Assembly: GCF_030654605.1 (NCBI RefSeq) | Contig: NZ_JAURXB010000282.1 | Span: 1-64,000 of the forward strand | Origin: Bradyrhizobium sp. | GTDB taxonomy: Bacteria > Pseudomonadota > Alphaproteobacteria > Rhizobiales > Xanthobacteraceae | Direction of reading: 5' to 3' | DNA: 64,000 nucleotides | Part shown: piece by piece, positions 41,010-50,080 of the stretch | How positions within the stretch are numbered: the first letter of the stretch is position 1 | How the letters are laid out: each line of letters begins with the position of its first letter | The notes under the pieces: model-generated | What the model saw: only the letters and a program-made list of their open reading frames with translations | Databases searched by the model: none | What the model was told of the DNA's origin: nothing | Position numbers and translations under genes: made by a program

Positions 41010-41900
41010 TCAATTCGCCACGGGGCGCGGCGATTTCGACGCGGGCGGACTCAACGCCGAGACCGGTCCCTTCACCGAGCCCTTGTCGATGATCTTCGGC
41101 GCTTTGTTGTCGACCGGCGCGAGCGCGCTATCGGTATCGTTCAGGAACTTGTCGAGCATGGTCTGGATCGAGGCCTTCGCCGTGTCCGGACCGGTATCGC
41201 GCATGTCGTTGTGCTGCATATCGGTATTCACGACCGTGATATCCGATTTCTCGCACTGCTCGGCATCGGGAACGACCCCGGGATCCGGCTTGAACTGCGT
41301 ATCCTTGGAGCGGAACGACAGGATCTTGAACTTGCCTTCGGTAATGAACGGCACGCGCAGATTGTCGAGCGTCACGACCTTCTTGATATGGTCGGGATGC
41401 TCCTTGGCGAAAAGCATCGAGATATCGCCGCCCAGCGAATGTCCCACCATGGTCACCTTGGCGTAGTCGGCGTTGGGCTGGAGCTTCTTCATCTCCCCGA
41501 GGGCAAAATGAATATTATCGACGCCGCGCTGCATCTGCGGCAGGCGGCCGACATAGAGTTCGCCGGGCTTGGTCACCATCGGTGGATCGCCCGGCAGATC
41601 ATGCTGGGGGCTGAGCGCGATATAGCCGCGCGCGGCAAACACGTTGGCCAGGAATGAATACTCGGTGTTCTTGACGGTATTGCCGTGGTTGAGAACCGCC
41701 ACCGGCAGCTTGATCATGCCGGCATCGGCCTGCATTTCCTTGTCGCGCCGGATGGCGACATGGACCGGGACAGGGCGGTTGCCGCGCGAAGCATCGATGA
41801 ACATCACCGTCTCATGACGGATAGCCCATTTGCTTGCGGTGAAGTAACCGACCGCAACCAGAACGCTAAGCGAAAGCAAAACGAGAATTCCACGTTTCAT
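41010..41900 (-). CDS. Alpha/beta hydrolase, secreted or membrane-anchored
   Basis: 296 residues from the ATG at 41900 with GAGGAC upstream. An N-terminal transmembrane or signal segment (about 4-20) precedes an alpha/beta hydrolase with LPVAVLNHGNTVKNTEYSFL (oxyanion region) and nucleophile elbow GHSLGGD. The family resembles platelet-activating-factor acetylhydrolase-like dienelactone hydrolases. The C-terminal 40 residues are Pro/Ser-rich. Substrate unknown. Confidence 0.85.
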   Translation of the reverse strand: MKRGILVLLSLSVLVAVGYFTASKWAIRHETVMFIDASRGNRPVPVHVAIRRDKEMQADAGMIKLPVAVLNHGNTVKNTEYSFLANVFAARGYIALSPQHDLPGDPPMVTKPGELYVGRLPQMQRGVDNIHFALGEMKKLQPNADYAKVTMVGHSLGGDISMLFAKEHPDHIKKVVTLDNLRVPFITEGKFKILSFRSKDTQFKPDPGVVPDAEQCEKSDITVVNTDMQHNDMRDTGPDTAKASIQTMLDKFLNDTDSALAPVDNKAPKIIDKGSVKGPVSALSPPASKSPRPVAN

Positions 41901-42248
41901 GTTCGTCCTCGGCGCACCCTTTCGGGCCGTGTTCCAATGTTGGGGACTCTGCGTTCCCCTGTCCATGATATATGTCACGGCGAGTTGACAGGAAGACTAA
42001 ATGTTGTGAATTCGCCGCCTGATCGTTGTGCGTTGCAACCTCTTTTTGTGCAGATGCACAGTCGGGAACCCACAGCGCGTTCCCACACTGTCGGACGTCA
42101 CAACTCAACGTCAGGTTCAGGTCTTCGGTAAAGGTCCAGTAAAAAAAACGGACCGAGGGGCAATAGGTTCCGCCCCGGCGAGCTATCGCGGCGGCGCCGT
42201 GCAAGGTGCCGAGCGCCAGAATACCGGTAACTAAGCACCGCAGGCGGT
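41901..42248. other. Gene-free region between mipZ and the hydrolase gene
   Basis: About 350 bases. Contains short dyads: GTGCA-GA-TGCAC near 42047, and GGGAAC (42064-42069) with GTTCCC (42079-42084). A reverse frame through it shows no conserved features. Promoter of the hydrolase gene is expected here; nothing else recognised. Confidence 0.45.
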
Positions 42249-43172
42249 TCAGGCGCCGAGGATGTCGTGGACTTCGAGCGGCTTGTCGACCTGGGTGAAC
42301 CATTCGGCCCGGTTGGCGGCGCGGCGACGGCCGCGTTCATCCAGCGGCAGCTTCAACTGCCGCAGCAGGCTCGTCACCTCCTCGCGCGCCGTCACATGGC
42401 CGAGACTCGGCCGGGTGCCGAGCGTCGCCTCGTCGAGGTCGTCGAGCGCGGTCAGCCCGCGCGGAAAGAACTCGCGATACACCACGCGTTCGGCAAAGCC
42501 GTCGATCGAGCGGAAGCCGAGCCGGAACGACAACTCCTTGAGACCATCGGCGACGAGTTGCTTGTTGCGCGATCCCAGCATCGACAACCGGTTGCGGACC
42601 ACGATCCAGTCGGTGGTGGCGCCGTCGAGCTGGCGGCGCTTGCGTCTGGTGTCCCGCACCATCTCCGCATAGTGGCTCTCGCCGGTCACGGAATAAGTGG
42701 CGGGGTCGACGGTCCCCAGCACGTCGAAGTCGAGGAAGCTGTCATTGATCGGCGTTACCAGCGTGTCGGCCATCGAGTGCGCGAGGCGCATCAGATAGCT
42801 GTCCGACCCCGGAGTATCGATCACGATAAAATCGAAGGAGCGCTCGACCGCGCTGACGGCATCCATGAACTGCTGGAATTCGGACGTCTCATTGTCGGCG
42901 ATCTGCATGGTCTCGCCGAGCTTGATGCATCGATGCACCGGGATCTCGAGATCGAGGCCGGTGCGACGCGCCCATGCGCTGCGGTTGCCGATGTAGCGGG
43001 TGAAGCTTTGCTGGCGGCAATCCAGATCGATGGTGGCGACGCGCTGGCCGGCTTTCATCAGGGCGACAGCGATGTGCAGGGCGGTGGTGGATTTTCCCGA
43101 TCCGCCCTTCTCGTTGCCCAGCACCACCACATGCGCCGAGCCCGATTGCCCCTGACTAGTCTGCACCAACAT
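42249..43172 (-). CDS. mipZ: Division-plane positioning ATPase MipZ
   Basis: 307 residues. ParA/MinD-superfamily ATPase with deviant Walker A KGGSGKST (22-29), ATIDLDCRQQSFTRYIGNR and FDFIVIDTPGSD. Matches MipZ of Caulobacter: VTGESHYAEMVRDTRRKRRQ, TDWIVVRNRLSMLGSRNKQ and REFFPRGLTALDDLDEATLG. MipZ forms bipolar gradients through ParB at the origins and blocks FtsZ assembly away from midcell. Monocistronic. The 280-base gap to panC has no gene. Confidence 0.95.
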   Translation of the reverse strand: MLVQTSQGQSGSAHVVVLGNEKGGSGKSTTALHIAVALMKAGQRVATIDLDCRQQSFTRYIGNRSAWARRTGLDLEIPVHRCIKLGETMQIADNETSEFQQFMDAVSAVERSFDFIVIDTPGSDSYLMRLAHSMADTLVTPINDSFLDFDVLGTVDPATYSVTGESHYAEMVRDTRRKRRQLDGATTDWIVVRNRLSMLGSRNKQLVADGLKELSFRLGFRSIDGFAERVVYREFFPRGLTALDDLDEATLGTRPSLGHVTAREEVTSLLRQLKLPLDERGRRRAANRAEWFTQVDKPLEVHDILGA

Positions 43173-43452
43173 GCTTCAGCCCCTGTGGATATCTTCAAAT
43201 TCCGCGCGACCGCGGTCAAGTGAAATGCGCGATAACACCCCGAAATCGTTGGCTGTCTGCCTTAATCATGAATCTCACGCCGGGATCGAACGCGTCTGTG
43301 ATCGAGCGCACGTTTGGTGGATATCTTTTAGGCGGTCCGACCTCATGCGGCAGGCGTAGCGCTTGGCGATGAAGCCTCCGCCTTGATATGATCTGCCTCC
43401 CGCCGCCTCGTCGGAAGCTCCGGCCTCCCCGACCCCGACTGATCGAGCCCAG

Positions 43453-44304
43453 ATGTCGCGAAGCCCCATGATCGTCCGCACGGTCCCTGCATTGCGTCGC
43501 GCCCTCGACGGCCTTCGCGCCAGAAAAGCCACCATCGCGCTGGTGCCAACCATGGGAGCGCTCCATGACGGACATGTGTCGCTGGTCCGGCTGGCGAAAC
43601 GCCGCGCCAAAAAAGTCATCGTCTCGATCTTCGTGAACCCCACGCAATTCGCACCGACGGAAGATTTCGGTTCGTACCCGCGTACCTGGAAGGCCGATGT
43701 AGCGCGGCTCGCCGCCGAGGATGTCGACCTGATCTGGAACCCGGACGTCAAGGTCATGTACCCGGAGGGCTTCGCCACCCGGATCGTGCCGGAGGGACCG
43801 GCCGTCGCGGGGCTGGAAGACCGTTTCCGGCCGCACTTCTTCGGCGGCGTCGCCACCGTCGTCGGCAAATTGTTCACGCAAGTCAGGCCGGATTTCGCGA
43901 TCTTCGGCGAAAAGGATTTCCAGCAGCTGCGGGTGGTGGCGCAAATGGCCGGCGATCTCGACCTCGGCGTCAAGGTGATGGGATCGCGGACCGTGCGCGA
44001 GCGCGACGGCCTCGCGATGTCCTCGCGCAACGTCTACCTCACGCCGGGGGAACGGCAAGTGGCGCCGGTGCTGTACCGCGCCATGAAGGAAAGCGCCAAA
44101 CGCCTGCGCGCCGGCGACGATGTTGAAGCCGCGATGGCCGTCGGCCGCGAACTGATTACCAACGCCGGTTTCATCCTCGACTATTTCGAAGCCCGGCATG
44201 CTGTGACGCTGGCGCCGATCGCTTCGGTGAAGAATGGCCCGGTCCGCATTCTGGTCGCCGCCAGGCTCGGCAAGACGCGGCTGATCGATAATCTCGGGGT
44301 TTAA
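43453..44304 (+). CDS. panC: Pantothenate synthetase
   Basis: 283 residues from the ATG at 43453; an internal ATG at 43468 is possible. Condenses pantoate with beta-alanine using ATP in vitamin B5 and CoA synthesis. Motifs: VPTMGALHDGHVSLV (HxGH), IFVNPTQFAPTEDF, GEKDFQQL and the KMSKS-like MSSRNVYL. panB is not next to it. Its TAA overlaps the stop of the convergent DUF1489 gene in a shared TTAA. Confidence 0.96.
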   Translation: MSRSPMIVRTVPALRRALDGLRARKATIALVPTMGALHDGHVSLVRLAKRRAKKVIVSIFVNPTQFAPTEDFGSYPRTWKADVARLAAEDVDLIWNPDVKVMYPEGFATRIVPEGPAVAGLEDRFRPHFFGGVATVVGKLFTQVRPDFAIFGEKDFQQLRVVAQMAGDLDLGVKVMGSRTVRERDGLAMSSRNVYLTPGERQVAPVLYRAMKESAKRLRAGDDVEAAMAVGRELITNAGFILDYFEARHAVTLAPIASVKNGPVRILVAARLGKTRLIDNLGV

Positions 44305-44738
44305 AGCAGCCCGAGATCGCGCAATTCGCGGCGCAGCGGCTCCGGCATCGCCGCGACGCTGGCGGCGGCCTTGCCGAGATCAGGCGGTGCCACGTCCGGC
44401 GTGAAATAGCGCCAGCCCTGGAACGGCCGCATCGGTCGCGGCGATACCGCGATCACCTTGGGCTGCATCACCAGGCGGCATCGTCCGATGCCGTCCTTGT
44501 CGCGGAACGGCTCGATCGCGATGATTTTTTCCCGCGCCGCGATTTCACCTTTGATCACCCAGTAGAGCGAGCCGCCCGCGACAATTTCGTCGCCGCGTTT
44601 CGGCACCATCCGCGTGACGTGAACATGATGAAGCGGCAGGCCCTTTTTCCTGGCCGTCGCCATGCGCTCGGCGATCCAGCCCTTGAGTTCCTTGATGGAC
44701 TCGCAACCGACACAGAGCTTGAGGAGATGAAGCGGCAT
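44301..44738 (-). CDS. DUF1489 family protein
   Basis: 145 residues, MPLHLLKLCVGCESIKELKG at the start and LPLHHVHVTRMVPKRGDEIV, SLYWVIKGEI, CRLVMQPKVIAVSPRPMRPF and GWRYF further on. This is the DUF1489 family, conserved in alphaproteobacteria and of unknown function. Convergent with panC, sharing four bases at the stops. Confidence 0.92.
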   Translation of the reverse strand: MPLHLLKLCVGCESIKELKGWIAERMATARKKGLPLHHVHVTRMVPKRGDEIVAGGSLYWVIKGEIAAREKIIAIEPFRDKDGIGRCRLVMQPKVIAVSPRPMRPFQGWRYFTPDVAPPDLGKAAASVAAMPEPLRRELRDLGLL

Positions 44739-44777
44739 GCCGTGACGTTTAGCGCCCGTCGGCGGATTTTGGAAGCA

Positions 44778-45710
44778 TCACTCGTCGTCGGCCGCGGGGG
44801 CCGCCGCGGCCGGCGCAAGTTGAACCGGAGCAGCGCGCGAGGATTTCGGCGCGGGCTGCTTTTTGGCAGCGGCTGGTGCTGCCGGCGCCGTCGCCGTGAT
44901 CGTCGTTGTCGGGCGCGCTAACGGAAGCGGCGCGGACGGCGCCGGGCCCGGCTCGGGTGTCATGATGTTGACCGGCGGGGTCGAGGCTGCGGACGGAAAT
45001 TCGGCATTGGTGGGCTTGCCGGTGGGCATCGTTGGCGCCAGCGCCGCCACCGGTGCTGCTGCCGCCATCGGCGGCGGTGCGTTCCATGACGCAGAGTATC
45101 GCATCACCAGGCCATCATAGACCCGCTCATCCATGTTGGACACCAGTTGCTGGCGATTTGTCAGCGACCGAAACACCGCACAATCCGACTGCGTGCAACG
45201 GTCGCGCGCCAGCAGCACATAGGCCATCAACCCGTAGCGGTCACGCTCGACCGCCCGGCGCAGCGCCAGCAGCTCGGGTGTCAGGTTGGCGGTCGCGGCG
45301 TCGCCGAAGGCCGTTAGCCGCGTGATCTGGGCCGCCGCATAGGACAGCGCCGCGGCGGTGACTTCGGCAGAACCGAACAGCGCCTTCTCGCAGGCCGTCA
45401 GCACGGTTTCGCCGGCCAGATCGTCGATACACGACAAGGCCGGGAGCGCCGCGGTCAACGACGGAGGCCGGGTTTCGCCGGACGCACTGCGGCTGTCCGG
45501 ACCGAACGCGCGAAGGGTCGCCGCGCTTGTGACGCCGATCGCCAGCAGCGTGATGACCGCCAGCATGCCGTTGGCGACCGATTTCTCGGCGCGCAACACC
45601 ATGATGAGCACGATGAGTCCGAAAAATCCGGCCGCGGCCAGTGTCAGCCACATCGGAAAGGTTGGCGAACGCCAGAATTGATCCAGCGACGAAGCCCAGT
45701 CCCAGTTCAT
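44778..45710 (-). CDS. Hypothetical membrane protein with Pro/Ala-rich tail
   Basis: 310 residues. Two transmembrane helices near the N-terminus (about 18-40 and 47-66), a helical domain (about 85-200) with three cysteines including CTQSDCAVF, then an Ala/Pro/Thr-rich tail of about 100 residues without fold. The helical domain probably faces the periplasm. Function not recognised; the type is seen as a hypothetical in Bradyrhizobium. DUF1489 lies downstream on the same strand (39-base gap). Confidence 0.8.
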   Translation of the reverse strand: MNWDWASSLDQFWRSPTFPMWLTLAAAGFFGLIVLIMVLRAEKSVANGMLAVITLLAIGVTSAATLRAFGPDSRSASGETRPPSLTAALPALSCIDDLAGETVLTACEKALFGSAEVTAAALSYAAAQITRLTAFGDAATANLTPELLALRRAVERDRYGLMAYVLLARDRCTQSDCAVFRSLTNRQQLVSNMDERVYDGLVMRYSASWNAPPPMAAAAPVAALAPTMPTGKPTNAEFPSAASTPPVNIMTPEPGPAPSAPLPLARPTTTITATAPAAPAAAKKQPAPKSSRAAPVQLAPAAAAPAADDE

Positions 45711-45739
45711 GCGCGGTGTCCCTCAACGCAGCAGCAGGC

Positions 45740-45761
45740 GCATTCAGCGAAAGCTGAATGC
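45740..45761. other. Perfect hairpin with GAAA tetraloop
   Basis: GCATTCAGC-GAAA-GCTGAATGC, a 9-bp stem with a GNRA loop, 30 bases ahead of the preceding minus-strand gene, where it would lie in its leader. On the minus strand the loop reads TTTC. No U run, so not a terminator. Confidence 0.5.
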
Positions 45762-45868
45762 TGATCCCTCACGCACTCAACTTGCGCAGAATATTTCCGC
45801 GAACGGGGCGTTTTGACGGCGAGCGGAGCGAGAACGGCTCGACCCGGCCATGACGCACGCGACTTCTC

Positions 45869-46060
45869 TCAGGAGATGTCGAGCTGGCTTTCCTTGGCCA
45901 CCCGTTCGAAAGCCTCGGTCGAACTCTTGATCCGGTACTGGTAGTCATCGCCATCGGTCGGGAGCAGCCGGATCACCTCATAGGTGCCGCTGGCGGCCGG
46001 ACGGGCAACGTTGCTGGCAGTGAAATAGACGGTCTCTCCAACGGTGAATTTGTGCTTCAA
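45869..46060 (-). CDS. Small hypothetical protein, beta-rich
   Basis: 63 residues: MKHKFTVGETVYFTASNVAR, GTYEVIRLLPTDGDDYQYRI and KSSTEAFERVAKESQLD. The alternating pattern and the GDDYQYRIKSSTEAFERVA block look like a small SH3-like barrel seen in many alphaproteobacterial hypotheticals. No signal peptide. Function unknown. It stands alone; the 283-base gap before the GST gene holds no other gene. Confidence 0.8.
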   Translation of the reverse strand: MKHKFTVGETVYFTASNVARPAASGTYEVIRLLPTDGDDYQYRIKSSTEAFERVAKESQLDIS

Positions 46061-46343
46061 CGCCCTCTCCCATCACGCAATAACGTCGGCCATGCCCCCG
46101 GTCCCGCTGGCATCGGCCGACTGAATACACTGTGGCAAGATAGCACAGGGCCGGCCGAATTAACCAGCCACATCTGGGCATGGCAAATGCGCATATTTTT
46201 CAGGTTTTTCAGGAGGATAGTTGCCAGTTTGCCGGGTCTGGACTAATCTGCGCGACTGCCTGCCGAAGCCGCTATGGTACGGTCCCGACCGCGCCCGGGA
46301 ACCTGCCATCCCGGCGGGCGCACCAGTTTCGAAACCCGGAACT

Positions 46344-47003
46344 TCACACCGTCTCGAATTTCTCGATCACGAGGGTTTCGGCGAGGCCTGCGCGGGTCCA
46401 TTCCGCGAAGGCAGGCAATGCCATCATCGTCTCCATATAGGCCGCCGCCTGCGGCGCCACCGGGATCGCATAGGTGCGAAACCGGTGCACGACAGGCGCA
46501 AACATCGCGTCCGCGGCGCCGAAGGCCCCGAACAGAAACGGCCCTGACGTTGCCCGGCGTTCGCGGCATTCGATCCAGATCTCCTCAATCCGCGCGACAT
46601 TGGCGCGGGCGTCGGCCGACAGTTCGACGGCGCGGACCGGACGATGCAGGTTCATGCCGCATTCGTTGCGCAGCGCCATGAAACCCGAATGCATCTCCGC
46701 CGAAATCGAGCGGGCATGCGCGCGGCGCGCGCGATCTTCGGGCCACAGCCTGGCTTCCGGAAACCGTTCGGCCAGATATTCGATGATCGCCAGCGAATCC
46801 CAGATCGTGATGTCGCCGTCGATTAGCGCCGGCACCTTGCCGGAACGCGAGAAACTCAGGAGCCGGTCCTTGTCGGCCGCATCGTTGGTATAGAGCGGAA
46901 TGAAAATCTCTTCGAACGGGATATTGCTCGCGCGTAGCGCCAGCCAGGGCCGCATCGACCACGAGGAATAGTTCTTGTTGCCGATCACCAGTTTCAAAGC
47001 CAT
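46344..47003 (-). CDS. Glutathione S-transferase family protein
   Basis: 219 residues. Thioredoxin-like N-domain with LVIGNKNYSSWSMRPWLALR (the NYSSWSMR stretch contains the likely catalytic serines), SGKVPALIDGDITIWDSLAI (cis-Pro and the glutathione-binding DS), and a helical C-domain ending EKFETV. Resembles the bacterial GST group with SSWSMRP seen in YfcF-like proteins. Four copies of a 13-bp repeat lie 16 bases upstream of its start. Confidence 0.92.
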   Translation of the reverse strand: MALKLVIGNKNYSSWSMRPWLALRASNIPFEEIFIPLYTNDAADKDRLLSFSRSGKVPALIDGDITIWDSLAIIEYLAERFPEARLWPEDRARRAHARSISAEMHSGFMALRNECGMNLHRPVRAVELSADARANVARIEEIWIECRERRATSGPFLFGAFGAADAMFAPVVHRFRTYAIPVAPQAAAYMETMMALPAFAEWTRAGLAETLVIEKFETV

Positions 47004-47018
47004 CTCGAAGCAATCCTG

Positions 47019-47083
47019 TTGTTGGCAGGTCTTGTTGGCAAGTCTTGTTGGCAGGTCTTGTTGGCAGGTCTTATTGAGACGTC
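47019..47083. repeat. 13-bp tandem repeat ahead of the GST gene
   Basis: TTGTTGGCAGGTC occurs at 47019-47031, 47045-47057 and 47058-47070, with a one-base variant at 47032-47044 and a degenerate fifth copy at 47071-47083. The array begins 16 bases before the GST start codon and lies in the divergent gap with the DUF599 gene. Confidence 0.9.
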
Positions 47084-47190
47084 ACCTTGCCACAGCGCTC
47101 GGCGACGGTTCAACCGGCCGATCCGCCATCGTGCTGGTTGCCGCGATGGATCATGCGTGGCAGCCTTCGCAGCCATCCGGGGGATGAGAC

Positions 47191-47868
47191 ATGGCTGCTT
47201 ATTGGGTCGATATTCTGGCTGTCGGCTTCTTCGTCCTGGAATGGACGGTGTATGCCCTCACGCTGGAGCACACCGCCTACGGACGCGACAGCCTGTCGGC
47301 CCGCATGAATGTCTACCGCGAGGTCTGGGTCCGGCGCATGCTCGACCGCGAGGCCCGCATGGTCGACATGCAGATCATGGGCGCGCTGCAGAACGGTACG
47401 GCATTTTTCGCCTCCACCAGCCTGATCGCGGTCGGCGGCGCGCTGGCGCTGCTGCGGGCGACCAACGAGGCGCTGGCCGTGCTCGGGGCCTTGCCGATCG
47501 ACCTCACGCCCTCGCCGGCGCTGTGGGAGATCAAATGCGTCGGGCTGATCCTGATTTTCGTCTACGCGTTTTTCAAATTCGCCTGGTCGTACCGGTTGTT
47601 CAACTATGTCTCGATCCTGCTCGGCGCGATGCCGCCGGTGGAGCAACGCGACACGGCGGAAGCGGAAGCCCACGTGATCCGCACCACGAGACTGTTCGAG
47701 GCCGCGGGCCGGCATTTCAACCGCGGCCAGCGCGCGTTCTTCTTTGCACTCGGCTATCTCGGCTGGTTCGTCAGCCCCTGGGTGCTGTTCTTCACCACCG
47801 CGGCGGTGGTGATCGTCACCTGGCGCCGGCAATTCGCCTCCAACGCGTGGCGGGCGATGGGGAGCTAG
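47191..47868 (+). CDS. DUF599 family membrane protein
   Basis: 225 residues with four hydrophobic segments: the start (VDILAVGFFVLEWTVYAL), about 70-95, 110-130 and 180-210. Contains REVWVRRMLDREARMVDMQI and FFASTSLIAVGGALALL, the DUF599 pattern. Function unknown. Its TAG shares the tetranucleotide CTAG with the stop of the convergent TonB-like gene. Confidence 0.9.
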   Translation: MAAYWVDILAVGFFVLEWTVYALTLEHTAYGRDSLSARMNVYREVWVRRMLDREARMVDMQIMGALQNGTAFFASTSLIAVGGALALLRATNEALAVLGALPIDLTPSPALWEIKCVGLILIFVYAFFKFAWSYRLFNYVSILLGAMPPVEQRDTAEAEAHVIRTTRLFEAAGRHFNRGQRAFFFALGYLGWFVSPWVLFFTTAAVVIVTWRRQFASNAWRAMGS

Positions 47869-48704
47869 CCCGCGAAATCCTGCGGCGTGAAGCTGAGGTC
47901 GAGCACCTTCCATTCGCCGTACCGGTCCGCCGGCAACATCGCGTAGGGCTGGCAGGCTTGCAATGCGGCCATTGCCGCTTGCATCAGGGCCGGCCCCTTG
48001 GGCGACGCGCTGGCCTCGATCAGGACCGGCTCGGCCGCGAGCCTGGCTTCGAGGTCCATGAAAACCCGCAACTTGATCTTGAGCCTGTCAGACGGCGCGA
48101 TCGATGGCGGCAATTTCAAACATGTCCTGAGATGACGCCGAAATTCCGCAACGAGGCCGGACGCGATGTCCGCCGATGTCGACGCGGGACCATCGAAGGG
48201 TTCGCCGGGCCGGTCGCCTGATCTCGCGGGCGGCAGATCCGGGGACATGGCCGGGGGCAGCCCAAGCATCACATTGTACTTGATGGACAGATCAGGCTGG
48301 GGAGCAGCGTAGGCGGGCAGCGGCGGCGTCGATGGTGGCTGCGCCGACGGCGGCTGCGTCGCCGCCGTTTTCTGGCCCGCGGGCGGTGGCGGTGCCTTTT
48401 GTGCCGCCGCCCGCGAGGCTGGCGCCGGCGCTGGTGCGGATGCGTGTGCTGGCGCCGGTGCGGGTGAACTCGAAGGCGGGAGTGGCGCGGGAAGATCGAA
48501 GGTCGGCTTGATCTCCGGCGCCATGGCGGGCTCCGGCTTCTTCTCCGCGACTTCTTCCGGCGTCACGATATTGACCGCCACGGTATCGGCGGTCGCCGAA
48601 CCGAACGGATGCACCTCGCTGAACAGCAGCACCAGGATCAGCACCGACAGATGCGCAATCGCCGATGCGGCAATGCCCGCGCGTATGGCCTGACCTGGTT
48701 CCAC
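47865..48704 (-). CDS. TonB/TolA-like envelope protein
   Basis: 279 residues: short cytoplasmic N-terminus, a single transmembrane helix (about 10-30, IAASAIAHLSVLILVLLFSE), a long Pro/Ala-rich periplasmic linker (about 60-135), and a C-terminal domain (about 180-279) with FRRHLRTCLKLPPSIAPSD and LQACQPYAMLPADRYGEW. The plan is that of TolA/TonB, which link the inner membrane to the outer envelope. No exbB, exbD or tol genes are adjacent, so the energising partner is unknown. Confidence 0.82.
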   Translation of the reverse strand: MEPGQAIRAGIAASAIAHLSVLILVLLFSEVHPFGSATADTVAVNIVTPEEVAEKKPEPAMAPEIKPTFDLPAPLPPSSSPAPAPAHASAPAPAPASRAAAQKAPPPPAGQKTAATQPPSAQPPSTPPLPAYAAPQPDLSIKYNVMLGLPPAMSPDLPPARSGDRPGEPFDGPASTSADIASGLVAEFRRHLRTCLKLPPSIAPSDRLKIKLRVFMDLEARLAAEPVLIEASASPKGPALMQAAMAALQACQPYAMLPADRYGEWKVLDLSFTPQDFAG

Positions 48705-48776
48705 CTGATTGGATCAACCTGCCGATTAGCCCAAGCGAACGTCTCGCGCGCCAGAATAGCGATTGCCGCAACCGCC

Positions 48777-49595
48777 TCAATCCCATTTCGGCGCGAAGGC
48801 GTAATCGGTCAGCCGGCCCTGGGCGCTGCCCATTGCGGAGATCTCGCCCATTTCCTCTTCGGACAGCACGAAGTCGAAGATATCGATGTTTTCCGACAGA
48901 CGCTCGATTTTCGAGGTCCGCGGGATCGCGGCGACATTCTGCTGCACCAGCCAGCGCAGACAAATCTGCGCAACGGTCTTGCCATGCGCCTGCCCGATCC
49001 TGGTCAGGGTCTCGTCGCCCCTGATGCGGCCCCTGGCAACCGGACTATAGGCGACGACGGCCATGCCGTGACGCGCGCAGGCGTCCTTCACCTTGGTCTG
49101 ATCGAGATAGGGATGATATTCGACCTGATTGCAGACCAGGGGCTCCGGGCATGCGGCAACGGCCTCGTCGATCAAGGCGACGGTGAAGTTCGATACGCCG
49201 ATATGCCTGGCCATGCCGAGCTTCTTGACATGCGCCAGCGCGCCCAGCGTCTCCGACAGCGGCACCTGCGGATTGGGCCAGTGCAGCAGCAACAGGTCGA
49301 CCTCGAAAAGCCGCAGCTTCGTCAGGCTCTCCTTGGTGGACCGTTCCAGATCGTTCGGACCGAAATGGGTGGTCCAGACCTTGGTGGTCACGAACACGTC
49401 GTCGCGCCGGACCCTGGACGCGCGCAGGCCCTCGCCGACCTCGCGCTCGTTCTCATAGACCTGCGCGGTGTCGATATGGCGATAACCGAGCCGCAGCGCC
49501 TGCTCGACCAGACGCGCGCAGCCTCGCCCGCGCAGTTCCCAGGTGCCGAGCCCGATCGCGGGGATGCTGGCGCCGTTGGCTTCGAAAAATTGCAT
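48777..49595 (-). CDS. Aldo/keto reductase
   Basis: 272 residues. TIM-barrel AKR with catalytic tetrad Asp42, Tyr47 (DTAQVYENE), Lys72 (VTTKVW) and His105 (LLLLHWPNP); substrate-side motifs IGVSNFTVALIDEA and CNQVEYHPYLDQ; NADPH binding near IPRTSKIERLSEN. Close in form to 2,5-diketo-D-gluconate reductases (DkgA/B). It reduces aldehydes or ketones with NADPH; natural substrate not known. Confidence 0.93.
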   Translation of the reverse strand: MQFFEANGASIPAIGLGTWELRGRGCARLVEQALRLGYRHIDTAQVYENEREVGEGLRASRVRRDDVFVTTKVWTTHFGPNDLERSTKESLTKLRLFEVDLLLLHWPNPQVPLSETLGALAHVKKLGMARHIGVSNFTVALIDEAVAACPEPLVCNQVEYHPYLDQTKVKDACARHGMAVVAYSPVARGRIRGDETLTRIGQAHGKTVAQICLRWLVQQNVAAIPRTSKIERLSENIDIFDFVLSEEEMGEISAMGSAQGRLTDYAFAPKWD

Positions 49596-49701
49596 CGCGT
49601 TTACTCAAGCCAATCGAAGCCCATTATGTTCCGTGTGGAGCGCGCTGCCAACATCGACGCGGCGGGTTCCGGTTGGGACGGGCGTTCGAACCAGATCTTG
49701 G

Positions 49702-50004
49702 TTAGGCCCGGGCTAAGGCGGCAAACACAGTCTCCGGCGCGTGGGCGATGACGGCGAGCAGCGCCCTCGCCGGTCCGCGCGGCATCCGCTTGCCCTGCTC
49801 CCAGTTTCGGATGGTCTCGACCGGCACGCCCAGCCGGGCGGCGAATTCAAGCTGCGTCAGCCGCGCGCGCCGTCGCAGGTCGCGTACCGCCGGAGGTGCT
49901 GCCGCCTCAGCCGGCGCGGCGGGCGTTGCCGGTACGAGCGGAAACTCCTGCCCGTCCCGCAGTTCGACGATCCGTCCGTCCGCCTTCAACCGCAAGCGCT
50001 GCAT
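49702..50004 (-). CDS. XRE-type helix-turn-helix regulator, orphan antitoxin-like
   Basis: 100 residues. A basic N-terminus and Pro/Ala linker precede an XRE DNA-binding domain (about 42-98): LRRRARLTQLEFAARLGVPV and ETIRNWEQGKRMPRGPARAL. The pattern resembles HigA/NadS antitoxins, whose toxin normally lies next to them. No toxin gene is found on either side (an aldo/keto reductase and mgtE), so this copy is solitary. Confidence 0.82.
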   Translation of the reverse strand: MQRLRLKADGRIVELRDGQEFPLVPATPAAPAEAAAPPAVRDLRRRARLTQLEFAARLGVPVETIRNWEQGKRMPRGPARALLAVIAHAPETVFAALARA

Positions 50005-50080
50005 GTCCGACTCCAGGCCGGCAAGTGTCGGCGATGCGCGTTAAACCTTGATTAACGATAATGCACCGGCTGGGACCGGC

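Noticed and set aside
41866..42303. Minus-strand frame across the gap between mipZ and the hydrolase gene
   Set aside because: Overlaps both neighbours, lacks a ribosome-binding site and has no recognisable features.
47019..47083. Possible CRISPR array
   Set aside because: Units are 13 bp and directly abut without spacers; no cas gene nearby.
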